This document shows positions 44,687-54,207 of a stretch of DNA of 64,000 nucleotides, piece after piece. The notes under the pieces are model-generated. The model saw only the letters and a program-made list of their open reading frames with translations. It did not search any database and had not been told where the DNA came from. The position numbers and the translations under genes are program-made. How positions within the stretch are numbered: the first letter of the stretch is position 1; every line of letters starts with the position of its first letter. Source of the stretch: Mesorhizobium neociceri (lineage in GTDB: Bacteria > Pseudomonadota > Alphaproteobacteria > Rhizobiales > Rhizobiaceae); contig NZ_JACDTY010000004.1 of NCBI RefSeq assembly GCF_013520985.1, forward strand, positions 62,001-126,000. The letters are read 5' to 3'.

Positions 44687-45073
44687 CTAGGCGCTGGCCA
44701 GATGAAGCCGGGCGAAATCCTCGAAGAATTCGCCGTAGTCGCAGGTGATTTCCTCGCCGGCTGATATATCGCGGGTGGCGGTCGCGCCGCCATATTGCGA
44801 GAAATCCGTGTTCGGCCGCTCGGCATGGTTCATGAAGCGGCCATTGTCGACTTCATAGACCATGAAGCCGGGACGGTCCGGGCTCGGATAGGCGTAGCGG
44901 TCGAGCAATTCCTTGAGATGCGGGGGTGCTGCCTCGTATTTGTCCATCGGGATCAGCCGGTCGAAATCCGGATCGAGCCGCCAGATCGAGGCGCCCTTCC
45001 TGATCGGCTCGGCGGCAAAGACGCCGACGCCTTCGATTGCGCTCTGGGCGACATAGGTTCTGATCAGCAGCAT
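44687..45073 (-). CDS. SET-domain protein (putative lysine methyltransferase)
   Basis: A 128-residue protein from ATG 45073; the longer frame start at 45130 adds unlike sequence. It is a minimal SET domain: GVGVFAAEPIRKGASIWRLD, then NGRFMNHAERPNTDF (NHxxxPN) and AGEEITCDYGEFFEDF (GEEITxDY), the SAM and catalytic motifs. Substrate unknown. Confidence 0.88.
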   Translation of the reverse strand: MLLIRTYVAQSAIEGVGVFAAEPIRKGASIWRLDPDFDRLIPMDKYEAAPPHLKELLDRYAYPSPDRPGFMVYEVDNGRFMNHAERPNTDFSQYGGATATRDISAGEEITCDYGEFFEDFARLHLASA

Positions 45074-45183
45074 GTCCGTCCTCGAAGTCCTCTCTCGAAA
45101 CCGAATCGCCAAATCGCCTGGAAAAAGCAAGTCCGGTTTCGAGCTCTATGGCTGATCGATGCAGGCAATGACCGCGAAATGCT

Positions 45184-45954
45184 TCACGTCCGGGTGATCG
45201 AGACGCCGCCATCGGCAAACAGCGCCGATCCGGTGGTGAAGCTCGACGCATCCGACGCCAGAAAGAGCGCCGCGCGGGCGATCTCTTGCGGTTGCGCCAT
45301 GCGCTTCAGCGCGTGCAGGCCTTCGACGAAAGCCAGCACCTCGGGACCGGCACCCGGTGCGTTGGTGATGCTTGCCGGCGTGTCGGTGCCGCCCGGTATC
45401 AGCGCGTTGACCCGCACGCCTTTGGCGCCATATTCAGCGGCCAGCACCTGCGTGAGGCCGATCAGCCCGGCCTTGCTGGCGCCATAGCCGGTCATGCCGG
45501 GCATGCCGACGGTGTGGCCGACGAAGGTGGAGGTGAAGATCAGCGAGCCGCCACCGCGCTCGACCATCGCCGGCACCTGGTATTTGGCGCCGAGAAAGGC
45601 GCTGGTCAGGTTGGTGTCGAGCGTCTCGCGCCAGCCCTCGAGCGACAGTTCGGAAACCGGACCCGTCTCGCCGATCGAGCCGGCATTGTTGAAAGCGATA
45701 TCGAGCCCACCGAATTTTTCGACAGCCAGATCGACAAGGGTTTTTGCATAGGCCTCGTCCCTGACGTCACCGGAAAGCGCGATCGCTGTGCCGTCGGCGT
45801 CCTCGATTTCGGCCACCAGCGCGTCAAGCTCGGCCTGGCGGCGGGCCGCGACAACGACCTTGGCGCCTTCTTCGGCAAAGAGTTTTGCGGCAGCGCGGCC
45901 GATGCCGGAACTGGCGCCGGTGACGATGGCGACCTTGTTGGCGAGTGCGAACAT
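45184..45954 (-). CDS. SDR family oxidoreductase
   Basis: A 256-residue classical short-chain dehydrogenase: TGASSGIGRAAAKLFAEEGA (NAD(P) Rossmann), GDVRD, AFNNAGSIGE, TSTFVG with catalytic Ser/Thr region, YGASKAGLIGL (Tyr-Lys) and the C-terminal ASDASSFTTGSALFADGG. An upstream frame to 46137 is non-coding in appearance; ATG 45963 is an alternative. Substrate unknown. Divergent from the HEAT-like gene. Confidence 0.88.
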   Translation of the reverse strand: MFALANKVAIVTGASSGIGRAAAKLFAEEGAKVVVAARRQAELDALVAEIEDADGTAIALSGDVRDEAYAKTLVDLAVEKFGGLDIAFNNAGSIGETGPVSELSLEGWRETLDTNLTSAFLGAKYQVPAMVERGGGSLIFTSTFVGHTVGMPGMTGYGASKAGLIGLTQVLAAEYGAKGVRVNALIPGGTDTPASITNAPGAGPEVLAFVEGLHALKRMAQPQEIARAALFLASDASSFTTGSALFADGGVSITRT

Positions 45955-46136
45955 TTTCTGCATCCTTTTCTTCGCTGCGCCAGCCTTGCCGGCGTTCGGA
46001 TGCTTGGTCGCAAATCGAGGCGGCACGAGCCACCCGATACCTGCGTTGCCCTCAACAAGGGTTTCTTGACGCCTGGCGGACACCAAGCTACGAAGTGGCT
46101 CTTCAAACCTTGCGGGTGGACGCGCCACCCTTTGCA

Positions 46137-46895
46137 ATGACCCCCCAAGACATAATGAGCAAGTTGTTGGCCCCCGGCTTCGAGGGCGACAGTGAGTTGA
46201 CGTTTGCTCTTCAATCGGAATTCCACAAAGGCTTTCCGCTCGAAAACCTCCGACCGCTGCTGACGTCTGACAACCTTCATACGCAGGCCGCCGCTGCTTA
46301 CTTGGTGGCCGAAATCAGTCCCAGGATAAGTTATAGGATGAATTGCGTTGTTGCGGAGATCGCCGATCTGCTCGACAGCAAAATCGTGCGGATTAGGTTC
46401 GACGCGATCGAGGCGCTCCTGGGATGCACGACGCCGGACGATGGAGCCATCCTCGGTCGCGTGATGCTCGGGCTGGATGACGAACAGGCCGGCGTTCGCT
46501 GGAAAGTCGTACAGTTCATCTGTCTTGCGGAGCGTTGGCAGTTGCAGCTCGCGGTGGAAAATGCCGCCGCGCGGCGTCAGGACTCGGCCTTTGGGATGTT
46601 GGTCAACGCTTACGGCCGGTATTCTATGCCGAGGTCGAAAGACCTGCCAAGGTTGCTCGCGCATCCGGATGCGGTGTTGCGACGCTTTGCAGCGGCAATG
46701 GCTATCAGGCCGCGCGAGGTGATCGTCGAGCGCTTCGTGGCCATGGCGGAGCAGTCGGACGATGCGGAAATTCGTAAAATCGCCGCCGATTGCCGCCAAG
46801 GTTATTTGCGGCCGACCTATGCAATCGGGCCGTCCATTGTCAGGCGTCCGCCAGCCGAACCGTCAAAAGCCGAAGTTCCAAACGACGGCGGTTGA
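46137..46895 (+). CDS. HEAT-like repeat protein
   Basis: A 252-residue helical protein from ATG 46137. Repeated helix pairs resemble HEAT/Armadillo units: [60 protein letters not shown] and [20 protein letters not shown]. No catalytic motif. Base use is less GC-biased than the neighbours, suggesting a recently acquired or fast-evolving gene. Function unknown. Confidence 0.65.
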   Translation: MTPQDIMSKLLAPGFEGDSELTFALQSEFHKGFPLENLRPLLTSDNLHTQAAAAYLVAEISPRISYRMNCVVAEIADLLDSKIVRIRFDAIEALLGCTTPDDGAILGRVMLGLDDEQAGVRWKVVQFICLAERWQLQLAVENAAARRQDSAFGMLVNAYGRYSMPRSKDLPRLLAHPDAVLRRFAAAMAIRPREVIVERFVAMAEQSDDAEIRKIAADCRQGYLRPTYAIGPSIVRRPPAEPSKAEVPNDGG

Positions 46896-47020
46896 CGCCC
46901 GGCGCAAAACGGCAAGCGCCGTCGCAAACAGCGCAAGGGTGGAAGCGCCGTTTCGCTAGTGATACACCTCGCGCGCCGGGGCCGAGTGAATGCCCTGCCG
47001 CCATTTGCGAGGCTGGAACG

Positions 47021-48274
47021 TTGAAAAAATATTCGGTATTCGCCATCGCCCGTGAGGCCATGCGCGGCCACAAGGGCTGGGAGGAACAATGGTCCTCGCC
47101 GGAGCCGAAGAAGGAATACGACGTCATCATCGTCGGCGCCGGCGGCCACGGACTGGCCACAGCATACTATCTCGCCACCGTGCACGGCATCACCAATGTC
47201 GCGGTGCTGGAAAAGGGCTGGCTCGGCGGCGGCAACACCGGCCGCAACACCACCATCATCCGTTCCAACTATCTCTATGACGAAAGCGCCGGCATCTACG
47301 ACCATGCGCTGAAGCTGTGGGATGGGCTCAGCCAGGAGCTCAACTACAACGTCATGTATTCTGCGCGCGGCGTCATGATGCTGGCGCACAATGTGCACGA
47401 CATCCAAGTGCTCAAGCGCCATGTCCACGCCAACCGGCTGAACGGCATCGACAATGAATGGCTGACGCCTGAACAGGCGAAGGAATTCTGCCCGCCGCTC
47501 AACATTTCCAGGCAGGCGCGCTATCCGGTCGTCGGCGCTGCCTTGCAGCGGCGCGGCGGCACGGCGCGTCACGATGCGGTTGCCTGGGGCTATGCCCGCG
47601 GCGCTTCGGCGCGCGGCGTCCACATCATCCAGAATTGCGAGGTCACCGGCGTCAAACGGGCGGCCAATGGCGCGGTCATGGGCGTCGACACGACGCGCGG
47701 CTTCATCGGCGCCAAGAAGGTCGGCGTGGTGGCTGCAGGCCACTCCTCCGTCATCATGAACATGGCCGGCGTGCGCATGCCGCTGGAGAGCTATCCGCTG
47801 CAGGCGCTGGTGTCGGAGCCGGTCAAGCCGGTGGTGCCTTGCGTGGTGATGTCGAACACGGTGCACGCCTATATCTCGCAGTCCGACAAGGGCGAGCTGG
47901 TGATCGGCGCCGGCACCGACCAGTATGTCTCCTATTCGCAGACCGGCGGACTGCACATCCTGCAGCATACGCTCGACGCCATCTGCGAGATGTTCCCGAT
48001 CTTCACGCGCATGAAAATGCTGCGCTCGTGGGGCGGCATTGTCGACGTCACGCCCGACCGTTCGCCGATCCTGGCCAAGACGCCGGTGCCCGGCCTCTAC
48101 GTCAATTGCGGCTGGGGCACGGGCGGTTTCAAGGCGACGCCGGGTTCGGGCCATGTCTTTGCCCACACCATTGCCAAGGACGATCCGCACCCGATCAACG
48201 CGCCCTTCACCATCGAGCGCTTCCGCACCGGCCGCCTCATCGACGAGGCGGCGGCGGCGGCGGTGGCACACTGA
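47021..48274 (+). CDS. soxB: Sarcosine oxidase subunit beta
   Basis: A 417-residue flavoprotein subunit, the usual SoxB length when read from TTG 47021 (GAGG upstream). Upstream sequence in the same frame is not protein-like. Features: [20 protein letters not shown] (FAD fold), [34 protein letters not shown], and [16 protein letters not shown]. With SoxA, D and G it oxidises sarcosine to glycine, passing the one-carbon unit to tetrahydrofolate. Confidence 0.95.
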   Translation: MKKYSVFAIAREAMRGHKGWEEQWSSPEPKKEYDVIIVGAGGHGLATAYYLATVHGITNVAVLEKGWLGGGNTGRNTTIIRSNYLYDESAGIYDHALKLWDGLSQELNYNVMYSARGVMMLAHNVHDIQVLKRHVHANRLNGIDNEWLTPEQAKEFCPPLNISRQARYPVVGAALQRRGGTARHDAVAWGYARGASARGVHIIQNCEVTGVKRAANGAVMGVDTTRGFIGAKKVGVVAAGHSSVIMNMAGVRMPLESYPLQALVSEPVKPVVPCVVMSNTVHAYISQSDKGELVIGAGTDQYVSYSQTGGLHILQHTLDAICEMFPIFTRMKMLRSWGGIVDVTPDRSPILAKTPVPGLYVNCGWGTGGFKATPGSGHVFAHTIAKDDPHPINAPFTIERFRTGRLIDEAAAAAVAH

Positions 48275-48696
48275 TGATGGCGGAGCTGGCTGTCGCGATG
48301 CCGCTGGTGTTGGCGGGGGAACAGGATCTGTTCCACTTTCCGTCACCGGAAGAGGTGCGCACGCAGCCGATCAGCCGCGCCGGCAACGAGGCCAGTTGGC
48401 CGTTTTCGATCGACGCCGGCATTCTGGCCTGCGTGTGGAGCGGTGGCCAGAAGGTGGTCATCTTCATGGAGAACAGGCCTTCCGATCTCGGCGAGGACGA
48501 CACATTCGAGCCACGCAGCGTCATCGTGACGACCGATCCCTTTCAGCTCACGATCGGCAACATGGAGTATCGCGAGCTGTTTCGCCCCGCCGCAAGCGTG
48601 AAAGAGCGCATTCGGCTCGTCGCGCCTTTTGCGGCGATGGGCCAGAGGCTTTGCAACCAACCGGCCGGCGCGCATGTCGGCCACGGCGAATTGTAG
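48274..48696 (+). CDS. Unknown protein inside the sarcosine oxidase operon
   Basis: A 140-residue protein starting with an ATG that overlaps the soxB stop (TGATG) and ending 12 bp before soxD. It reads well as a protein: GEQDLFHFPSPEEVRTQPIS, FSIDAGILACVWSGGQKVVI, and RSVIVTTDPFQLTIGNMEYR. I do not recognise a family. No signal peptide. Position suggests an accessory or immunity-like partner of the sarcosine oxidase, but this is inference. Confidence 0.72.
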   Translation: MMAELAVAMPLVLAGEQDLFHFPSPEEVRTQPISRAGNEASWPFSIDAGILACVWSGGQKVVIFMENRPSDLGEDDTFEPRSVIVTTDPFQLTIGNMEYRELFRPAASVKERIRLVAPFAAMGQRLCNQPAGAHVGHGEL

Positions 48697-48708
48697 GAAC
48701 GAACAACA

Positions 48709-49005
48709 ATGCTTCTCATCCGCTGCCCCTATTGCGAGGAAGAGCGCCCGGAACTCGAGTTCCGCAACGCCGGCGAGGCGCATATTGCGCGCTCGGCCAA
48801 CATGGCCGGCGAGAGCGATGACGACTTCGAAAAGTTCTTCTTCATCCGCTCGAATCCCAAGGGTATCATCTATGAGCGCTGGCGCCACATCCATGGCTGC
48901 GCGCGCTTCTTCAACGCGGTGCGCGACACCGTCACCGACAAGTTCGTCATGACCTACAAGGCGGGCGAGCCGAAACCCGCGAAGTTGCCGGGAGCTTCCA
49001 AATGA
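48709..49005 (+). CDS. soxD: Sarcosine oxidase subunit delta
   Basis: A 98-residue zinc-binding subunit: LLIRCPYCEEERPELEF (CxxC) and YERWRHIHGCARFFNAVRDT, which supply Cys and His ligands. It ends with an ATGA overlap on soxA. Structural subunit of the heterotetramer. Confidence 0.95.
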   Translation: MLLIRCPYCEEERPELEFRNAGEAHIARSANMAGESDDDFEKFFFIRSNPKGIIYERWRHIHGCARFFNAVRDTVTDKFVMTYKAGEPKPAKLPGASK

Positions 49006-51995
49006 GCGGCGCGTTCCGTATTCCGAGCGCTGGCCGTCTCAGCCAGGCCAAGACCGCGCGGTTCTCGTTCGACGGCCAGTCCTATACCGGCATCGAAGGC
49101 GACACGCTGGCCTCGGCGCTATTGGCCAATGGCGTGCATCTCGTCGGCCGTTCGTTCAAATATCACCGGCCGCGCGGCTTCCTGTCCGCAGGGGCGGAAG
49201 AGCCCAATGCGCTGGTCGAGGTCAAGCGTGACGACGCGCGCAAGGCGCCGAACATCCGCGCCACCGTGCAGGAACTCTATGACGGGCTTGTCGCGCAGTC
49301 GCAGAACCGCTGGCCATCGCTCGCCTTCGACGTCGGCGCGGTCAACGACATTGCATCGCCGCTGTTTTCGGCTGGCTTCTACTACAAGACTTTCATGTGG
49401 CCGAAGGCGGCCTGGAAGAGCCTGTACGAGCCGAAGATCCGCGCCGCGGCGGGTCTTGGCGTTTCGCCCGACAAGCCTGATCCCGACCACTATTCGTCGC
49501 GTTATGCGCATTGCGACGTGCTGGTGCTGGGCGGTGGTGCTGCCGGCATCGCGGCCGCCTTGGCTGCGGCTGAAACCGGCGCGCGTGTCATCCTCGCCGA
49601 CGAGCAAGCGGATTTCGGCGGCAGCCTGCGCTTCGAGACCGGCGCGAAGATCGATGGCCAGGACGGTTATGCCTGGGCGCAAGGCGCGATCGCGAAACTC
49701 AAGGCCATGGACAATGTCCGCGTGCTGTCGCGCACGACGGCGTTCGGCTATTACGCGCAGAATTTCGTCGGTCTGGTCGAGCGCGTCAGCGACCATCTGC
49801 AAAGCCCCGGCCACGATCTGCCGCGCGAGCGGCTGTGGCAGGTGCGCGCCAAGCGCGTGGTGCTGGCGACCGGCTCCATCGAGCGCCACATGGTGTTTGC
49901 CGACAATGACCGACCCGGCATCATGCTTGCCTCGGCGGCGCGCATTTTCCTCAACCATTATGGCGTGGCGGTCGGCAAAAATGTCGGCGTCTACACCGCC
50001 AATGATTCTGCTTATGCGGCAGCGATCGACCTGAAGAAGGCCGGCGTCAACATTGCGGCGATCGTCGACCTGCGCGATCATCCGACCGGGCCGGTGATCG
50101 ACGAGGCGAGGGCGCTCGGCATCGAAGTCAATTTCGGTCGCGCGGTAATCCGCGCCGGCGGCAAATTGCGCGTGACGTCGATGACGGTGCAGCCGAAGAA
50201 TGGCGGCGGCGAGCGCACCATTCCCGTTGACGCCATCCTGATGTCGGCCGGCTGGACGCCGTCGGTGCATCTGTTCTCGCAGTCGCGCGGCAAGGTTGCC
50301 TTCAACGACGAGACCAAGCGCTTCGTGCCCGGAATTTATGCGCAGGACTGCGTCTCGGTCGGCGCCTGCAACGGCACGGACGGGCTGGCGGCGTCGATCG
50401 ACGAAGCCTATGCGGCCGGCGCCAAGGCGGCGAAAGACGCCGGCGCGAAAACAGCCAAGGGGACGAAGCCGAAGGTCGATGCCTCGGAAAGCTGGTCGCG
50501 CGGCATGCTGGGCGCAGCCCCCGGCGCCGGACCAGACAAGACGGTCAAGGCTTTCGTCGATTTCCAGAACGACGTCACCGCCAAGGACATCCGCCAGGCG
50601 GTGCATGAGGGCATGCGCTCGATCGAGCACGTCAAGCGCTTCACCACCAACGGCATGGCGACCGACCAGGGCAAGACGTCCAACATGCACGGCCTGGCGA
50701 TTGCCGCCGAAACACTGGGCAAGCCGATCCCCGAGGTCGGCCTGACTACCTTCCGGGCGCCCTATACCCCGGTCACCTTCGGCGCGATCGTCAGCCATTC
50801 GCGCGGGCCGCTGTTCGACCCGACGCGCAAAACCGCGATCCATCCCTGGGCCGAAGCGCAGGGTGCTGTGTTCGAGGATGTCGGGCAGTGGAAGCGCGCC
50901 TGGTATTTCCCTAGGGGCAGCGAGGACATGCATGCGGCGGTCGACCGCGAATGCGTCGCGGTGCGCACCAATGCTGGCCTGTTCGATGCTTCGACGCTGG
51001 GCAAGATCGAAGTCGTCGGGCCGGATGCGGCCAAGTTCATGGAGCTGCTCTACACCAATCCGTGGGAGAAGCTGGAGCCCGGCCGTTGCCGCTATGGCAT
51101 CATGCTGCGCGAGGACGGGTTTATCTATGATGATGGCGTCGTCGGCCGCTTGGCGCCGGACCGCTTCCATGTGACGACGACGACAGGCGGTGCGCCGCGC
51201 GTCATGAACCACATGGAGGACTATCTCCAGACCGAGTTCCCGCATCTCAATGTCTGGCTGACCTCGATCACCGAACAGTGGGCGGTCATCGCCGTGCAAG
51301 GCCCGAAGTCGCGCGACATCATCGCGCCGCTGGTCGAAGGCATCGACATGTCCGACCAGGCGCTGCCGCATATGTCGGTGCGCGAAGGCAAGATCTGCGG
51401 CGTGCCGACAAGGCTCTTCCGCATGTCGTTCACCGGCGAGCGCGGTTTTGAAGTCAACGTGCCGGCCGATTACGGCCAGGCGGTCTGGGAAGCGCTGTGG
51501 GCCGAGGGCCAGAAGCATGGTGCCGCCGCCTATGGCACCGAGGCCATGCACGTGCTGCGCGCCGAAAAGGGCTACATCATCGTCGGCCAGGACACGGATG
51601 GCACCGTGACGCCGAACGATGCCGGGCTCGACTGGGCGGTCGGCAAGAAGAAGGCCGACTTCGTCGGTATCCGTGGCCTGACCCGGCCCGATCTTGTCGC
51701 GAAGGGCCGAAAGCAACTGGTCGGCCTCAAGACCAAGGATCCGAAAGTGGTGCTCGAAGAGGGTGCGCAGATCGTCGCGGATCCCAAGCAGGCGATCCCG
51801 ATGAAGATGATCGGGCACGTGACGTCCAGCTACTGGTCGCAAAATTGCGGCCGCTCGATCGCGCTGGGGCTGGTCGCCGGTGGGCGCGACCGGATGGGCG
51901 AGACGCTCTACGTGCCGATGCCGAACGGGGTGATCGAAGTGGAGGTTGCCGGCATGGTGTTCTTCGACGAGACGGGAGGGCGCCTCAATGGCTAA
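49002..51995 (+). CDS. soxA: Sarcosine oxidase subunit alpha
   Basis: A 997-residue subunit of usual length. The N-terminal ferredoxin-like domain lacks iron-cluster cysteines but has SFDGQSYTGIEGDTLASALL. The NAD/FAD-binding domain has DVLVLGGGAAGIAAALAAAE and VLATGSIERHMVFADNDRPG. The C-terminal half is a GcvT-like folate-binding domain: TNAGLFDASTLGKIEVVGP and GTEAMHVLRAEKGYIIVGQD. It transfers the methylene group to tetrahydrofolate. Overlaps soxD and soxG. Confidence 0.96.
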   Translation: MSGAFRIPSAGRLSQAKTARFSFDGQSYTGIEGDTLASALLANGVHLVGRSFKYHRPRGFLSAGAEEPNALVEVKRDDARKAPNIRATVQELYDGLVAQSQNRWPSLAFDVGAVNDIASPLFSAGFYYKTFMWPKAAWKSLYEPKIRAAAGLGVSPDKPDPDHYSSRYAHCDVLVLGGGAAGIAAALAAAETGARVILADEQADFGGSLRFETGAKIDGQDGYAWAQGAIAKLKAMDNVRVLSRTTAFGYYAQNFVGLVERVSDHLQSPGHDLPRERLWQVRAKRVVLATGSIERHMVFADNDRPGIMLASAARIFLNHYGVAVGKNVGVYTANDSAYAAAIDLKKAGVNIAAIVDLRDHPTGPVIDEARALGIEVNFGRAVIRAGGKLRVTSMTVQPKNGGGERTIPVDAILMSAGWTPSVHLFSQSRGKVAFNDETKRFVPGIYAQDCVSVGACNGTDGLAASIDEAYAAGAKAAKDAGAKTAKGTKPKVDASESWSRGMLGAAPGAGPDKTVKAFVDFQNDVTAKDIRQAVHEGMRSIEHVKRFTTNGMATDQGKTSNMHGLAIAAETLGKPIPEVGLTTFRAPYTPVTFGAIVSHSRGPLFDPTRKTAIHPWAEAQGAVFEDVGQWKRAWYFPRGSEDMHAAVDRECVAVRTNAGLFDASTLGKIEVVGPDAAKFMELLYTNPWEKLEPGRCRYGIMLREDGFIYDDGVVGRLAPDRFHVTTTTGGAPRVMNHMEDYLQTEFPHLNVWLTSITEQWAVIAVQGPKSRDIIAPLVEGIDMSDQALPHMSVREGKICGVPTRLFRMSFTGERGFEVNVPADYGQAVWEALWAEGQKHGAAAYGTEAMHVLRAEKGYIIVGQDTDGTVTPNDAGLDWAVGKKKADFVGIRGLTRPDLVAKGRKQLVGLKTKDPKVVLEEGAQIVADPKQAIPMKMIGHVTSSYWSQNCGRSIALGLVAGGRDRMGETLYVPMPNGVIEVEVAGMVFFDETGGRLNG

Positions 51996-52579
51996 GGCTG
52001 CTGCGGCTAAGGCTGCTGCGAAAACAAGCGCGTCTGCTGCGTCGGCCGAGCGTCGACCGGCGCAGGCCGGCCGCAGCGTGTCGGCGAAGAACGTCAGGGT
52101 CGAGGTGCTGCCGCCGGCGGAGCGCATGTCGCTGCGCGCGCCGGAGGCTTCGGTCGCAGCGCTGTCGAAGGCGCTCGGGCTGACCTTGCCGAAGAGCCCG
52201 AAGAGTTCGGCGGTCAAGGCCGGCCGCACGGCGCTGTGGCTCGGGCCGGACGAATGGTTTGTGATCGACGAGGCTGGCAAGGATCTTTTGGCCGACTGCG
52301 CCAAGGTATCCGCGCTGCATTCGGCGGTCGGCATCTCGCACCGCAACGTCGCCTTCACTGTTGCCGGCCCGGCGGCTGCGGCCGCGATCAATGCCGGCTG
52401 CCCGCAAGACCTGTCGCTGGAAGCTTTCCCTGTAGGCGCGGCATCGCGCACCATCCTCGGCAAGTGCGAGATCGTGCTGCTGCGCACGGCAGCCGACGCC
52501 TTCCGGGTCGAGTGCTGGCGTTCCTTCTCCGACTATGTCTTTACTTTCCTGTCGGAGGCAGCCAGCGACGCGGCGGCGT

Positions 52580-52581
<2 letters not shown>
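51988..52581 (+). CDS. soxG: Sarcosine oxidase subunit gamma
   Basis: A 197-residue subunit starting at ATG 51988, 8 nt inside soxA. Ala/Lys-rich leader, then SoxG features: ALWLGPDEWFVID, LHSAVGISHRNVAFTVAGPA, INAGCPQDLSLEAFPVGAAS, and FRVECWRSFSDYVFTFL. Last gene of the sox operon; a hairpin repeat begins at its stop codon. Confidence 0.93.
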
Positions 52582-52910
<329 letters not shown>

Positions 52911-52942
52911 TCCGTTTCTCGACGCCTGGGCCTGAACTCAAA

Positions 52943-52983
52943 AATCCCGGCCTGCACCGAGGGAAAAATGGGCGGCCGGGATT
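52943..52983. terminator. Bidirectional terminator between convergent genes
   Basis: Perfect 10-bp stem AATCCCGGCC/GGCCGGGATT (52943-52952, 52974-52983). It lies between the ends of the plus-strand small gene (52910) and the minus-strand DUF680-like gene (53029), with A-runs on the left side serving as T-runs for leftward transcription. Confidence 0.7.
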
Positions 52984-53028
52984 ATCCTGCCGCCCTCAAT
53001 CGTTGTGCTGTTCGGAGCTCATGCCAGT

Positions 53029-53262
53029 TCAGAACGTGCTTGGCACGATCCACGGGTTGATCTCGATGCCCAGGCGCGGGCCCTTGGCCTTGACGTCCGA
53101 CTTTTCGACCGAGCCGGTCACGCCGCAATCGAGCTTGGCATGGGTCTTGGTGTCGACGCAGGTGGCAGCCGGGGCCTGCTTGGCCGAATGGTTGTCGCCA
53201 GCGGCGAAAGCCGAACCGGAAAGCGCCAGCACGGCGGCGAGGGCGAGAAGGGTCTTGTTCAT
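53029..53262 (-). CDS. DUF680-type small secreted protein
   Basis: A 77-residue protein from ATG 53262, with signal peptide MNKTLLALAAVLALSGSAFA. The mature part (AGDNHSAKQAP, TCVDTKTHAKLDCGVTGSVE) has two cysteines. It matches the DUF680 pattern that I associate with many paralogues in Mesorhizobium. Function unknown. Its promoter region carries the GTAC palindromes. Confidence 0.8.
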   Translation of the reverse strand: MNKTLLALAAVLALSGSAFAAGDNHSAKQAPAATCVDTKTHAKLDCGVTGSVEKSDVKAKGPRLGIEINPWIVPSTF

Positions 53263-53289
53263 GTCAGTCTCCACCGGTTAAATTGGTTT

Positions 53290-53361
53290 CGTACATGTAC
53301 GATACAGTGTACACATACGTCCGAGGAAACGGGTTTTCAAGTCAGAAAACGTACACGTACG
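53290..53361. promoter_or_regulatory. Cluster of GTAC-centred palindromes
   Basis: CGTACATGTACG (53290-53301, perfect), GTGTACAC (53307-53314, perfect) and CGTACACGTACG (53350-53361, one mismatch) lie within 72 bp just upstream of the DUF680-like gene. A related TACGCTGTACGG occurs before the adjacent TetR gene (about 54,142-54,153). Probably sites for a dimeric regulator, possibly that TetR protein. Confidence 0.5.
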
Positions 53362-53455
53362 ACAAATTTTATTGAACGCCGAAAATTGCGGCGCCCTGAC
53401 ATAGCCGAAGCTGTCAGGCCGGATGTTCAATTGGAGGGCGGGGGAGCCCCAGTGC

Positions 53456-54100
53456 TCAGCAGTTGACCGGGGTCTTGGTCAGCGGTGGCACGTCCTGCGT
53501 GGTGAGCGAGGCAAGGGTGGAATCGCACATCCGCTTCACAAAAGCCTCCGGATCGCCAAAGGGGTAGAACGGAAAGGTGATCAGCAGCGAGATGGTGCCG
53601 TGGCCCACCGCCCACAGCATGGTGGCGATGGCGCGCGCATCGCCGTGCAATTTGCCGGCGGCGACGCAGGCCTCGACCCTTGAGATCAGCGCCTTCATCG
53701 CCGGGTTGCCGTCTTCCATGTCCTCATAGCTTCTGCCCTCCGGCAGCTTGGTCTTTTCGGTCATGAAGACGGTACGGTACTCGTTGGGATTGCCGAGCCC
53801 GAAGGCGGCATACTCGGTCATCACTGCCTTCAGCGCCTCGATCGGGTCGTCGGAGGGGTGCGCCTCGATGCTGCGGGCAAGTGTTTCGAACGCATCCTCG
53901 GCCAGCGCAAACAGGATGTCCTGCTTGTCGGCGAAGTAGGAATAGACCGACATCGGGGCATAGCCGACCCGGTTGGCCAGCTTGCGGATGGTCAGGCCTT
54001 CATAGCCCTCTTCCTTGACGAGCTTGTGGGCTGCGTCGAGCAGCTCGGAACGCAGTTCGGCCTTTTGTTTTTCGCGGCGTTTCTGGACGCTCAGCGGCAC
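53456..54100 (-). CDS. TetR family transcriptional regulator
   Basis: A 214-residue protein. Helix-turn-helix in LVKEEGYEGLTIRKLANRVG and YAPMSVYSYFADKQDILFAL. The C-terminal domain with AVGHGTISLLITFPFYPFGD is of the WHG type. It stands between the DUF680-like gene and an SDR; regulated targets are not certain. Confidence 0.9.
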   Translation of the reverse strand: MPLSVQKRREKQKAELRSELLDAAHKLVKEEGYEGLTIRKLANRVGYAPMSVYSYFADKQDILFALAEDAFETLARSIEAHPSDDPIEALKAVMTEYAAFGLGNPNEYRTVFMTEKTKLPEGRSYEDMEDGNPAMKALISRVEACVAAGKLHGDARAIATMLWAVGHGTISLLITFPFYPFGDPEAFVKRMCDSTLASLTTQDVPPLTKTPVNC

Positions 54101-54207
54101 GTGAGTCTGCCTTCATGTGGTGGGTGTTGGCTAAATTATATACGCTGTACGGAAACGAACAAGGGCGCCGCAGGCTCCCCACCGGTATGGTTACCAAATC
54201 GGGGCTA

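Noticed and set aside
49119..52487. 1122-codon minus-strand frame
   Set aside because: Antisense of soxA and soxG; low-complexity Arg/Ala/Asp/His composition and no motif.
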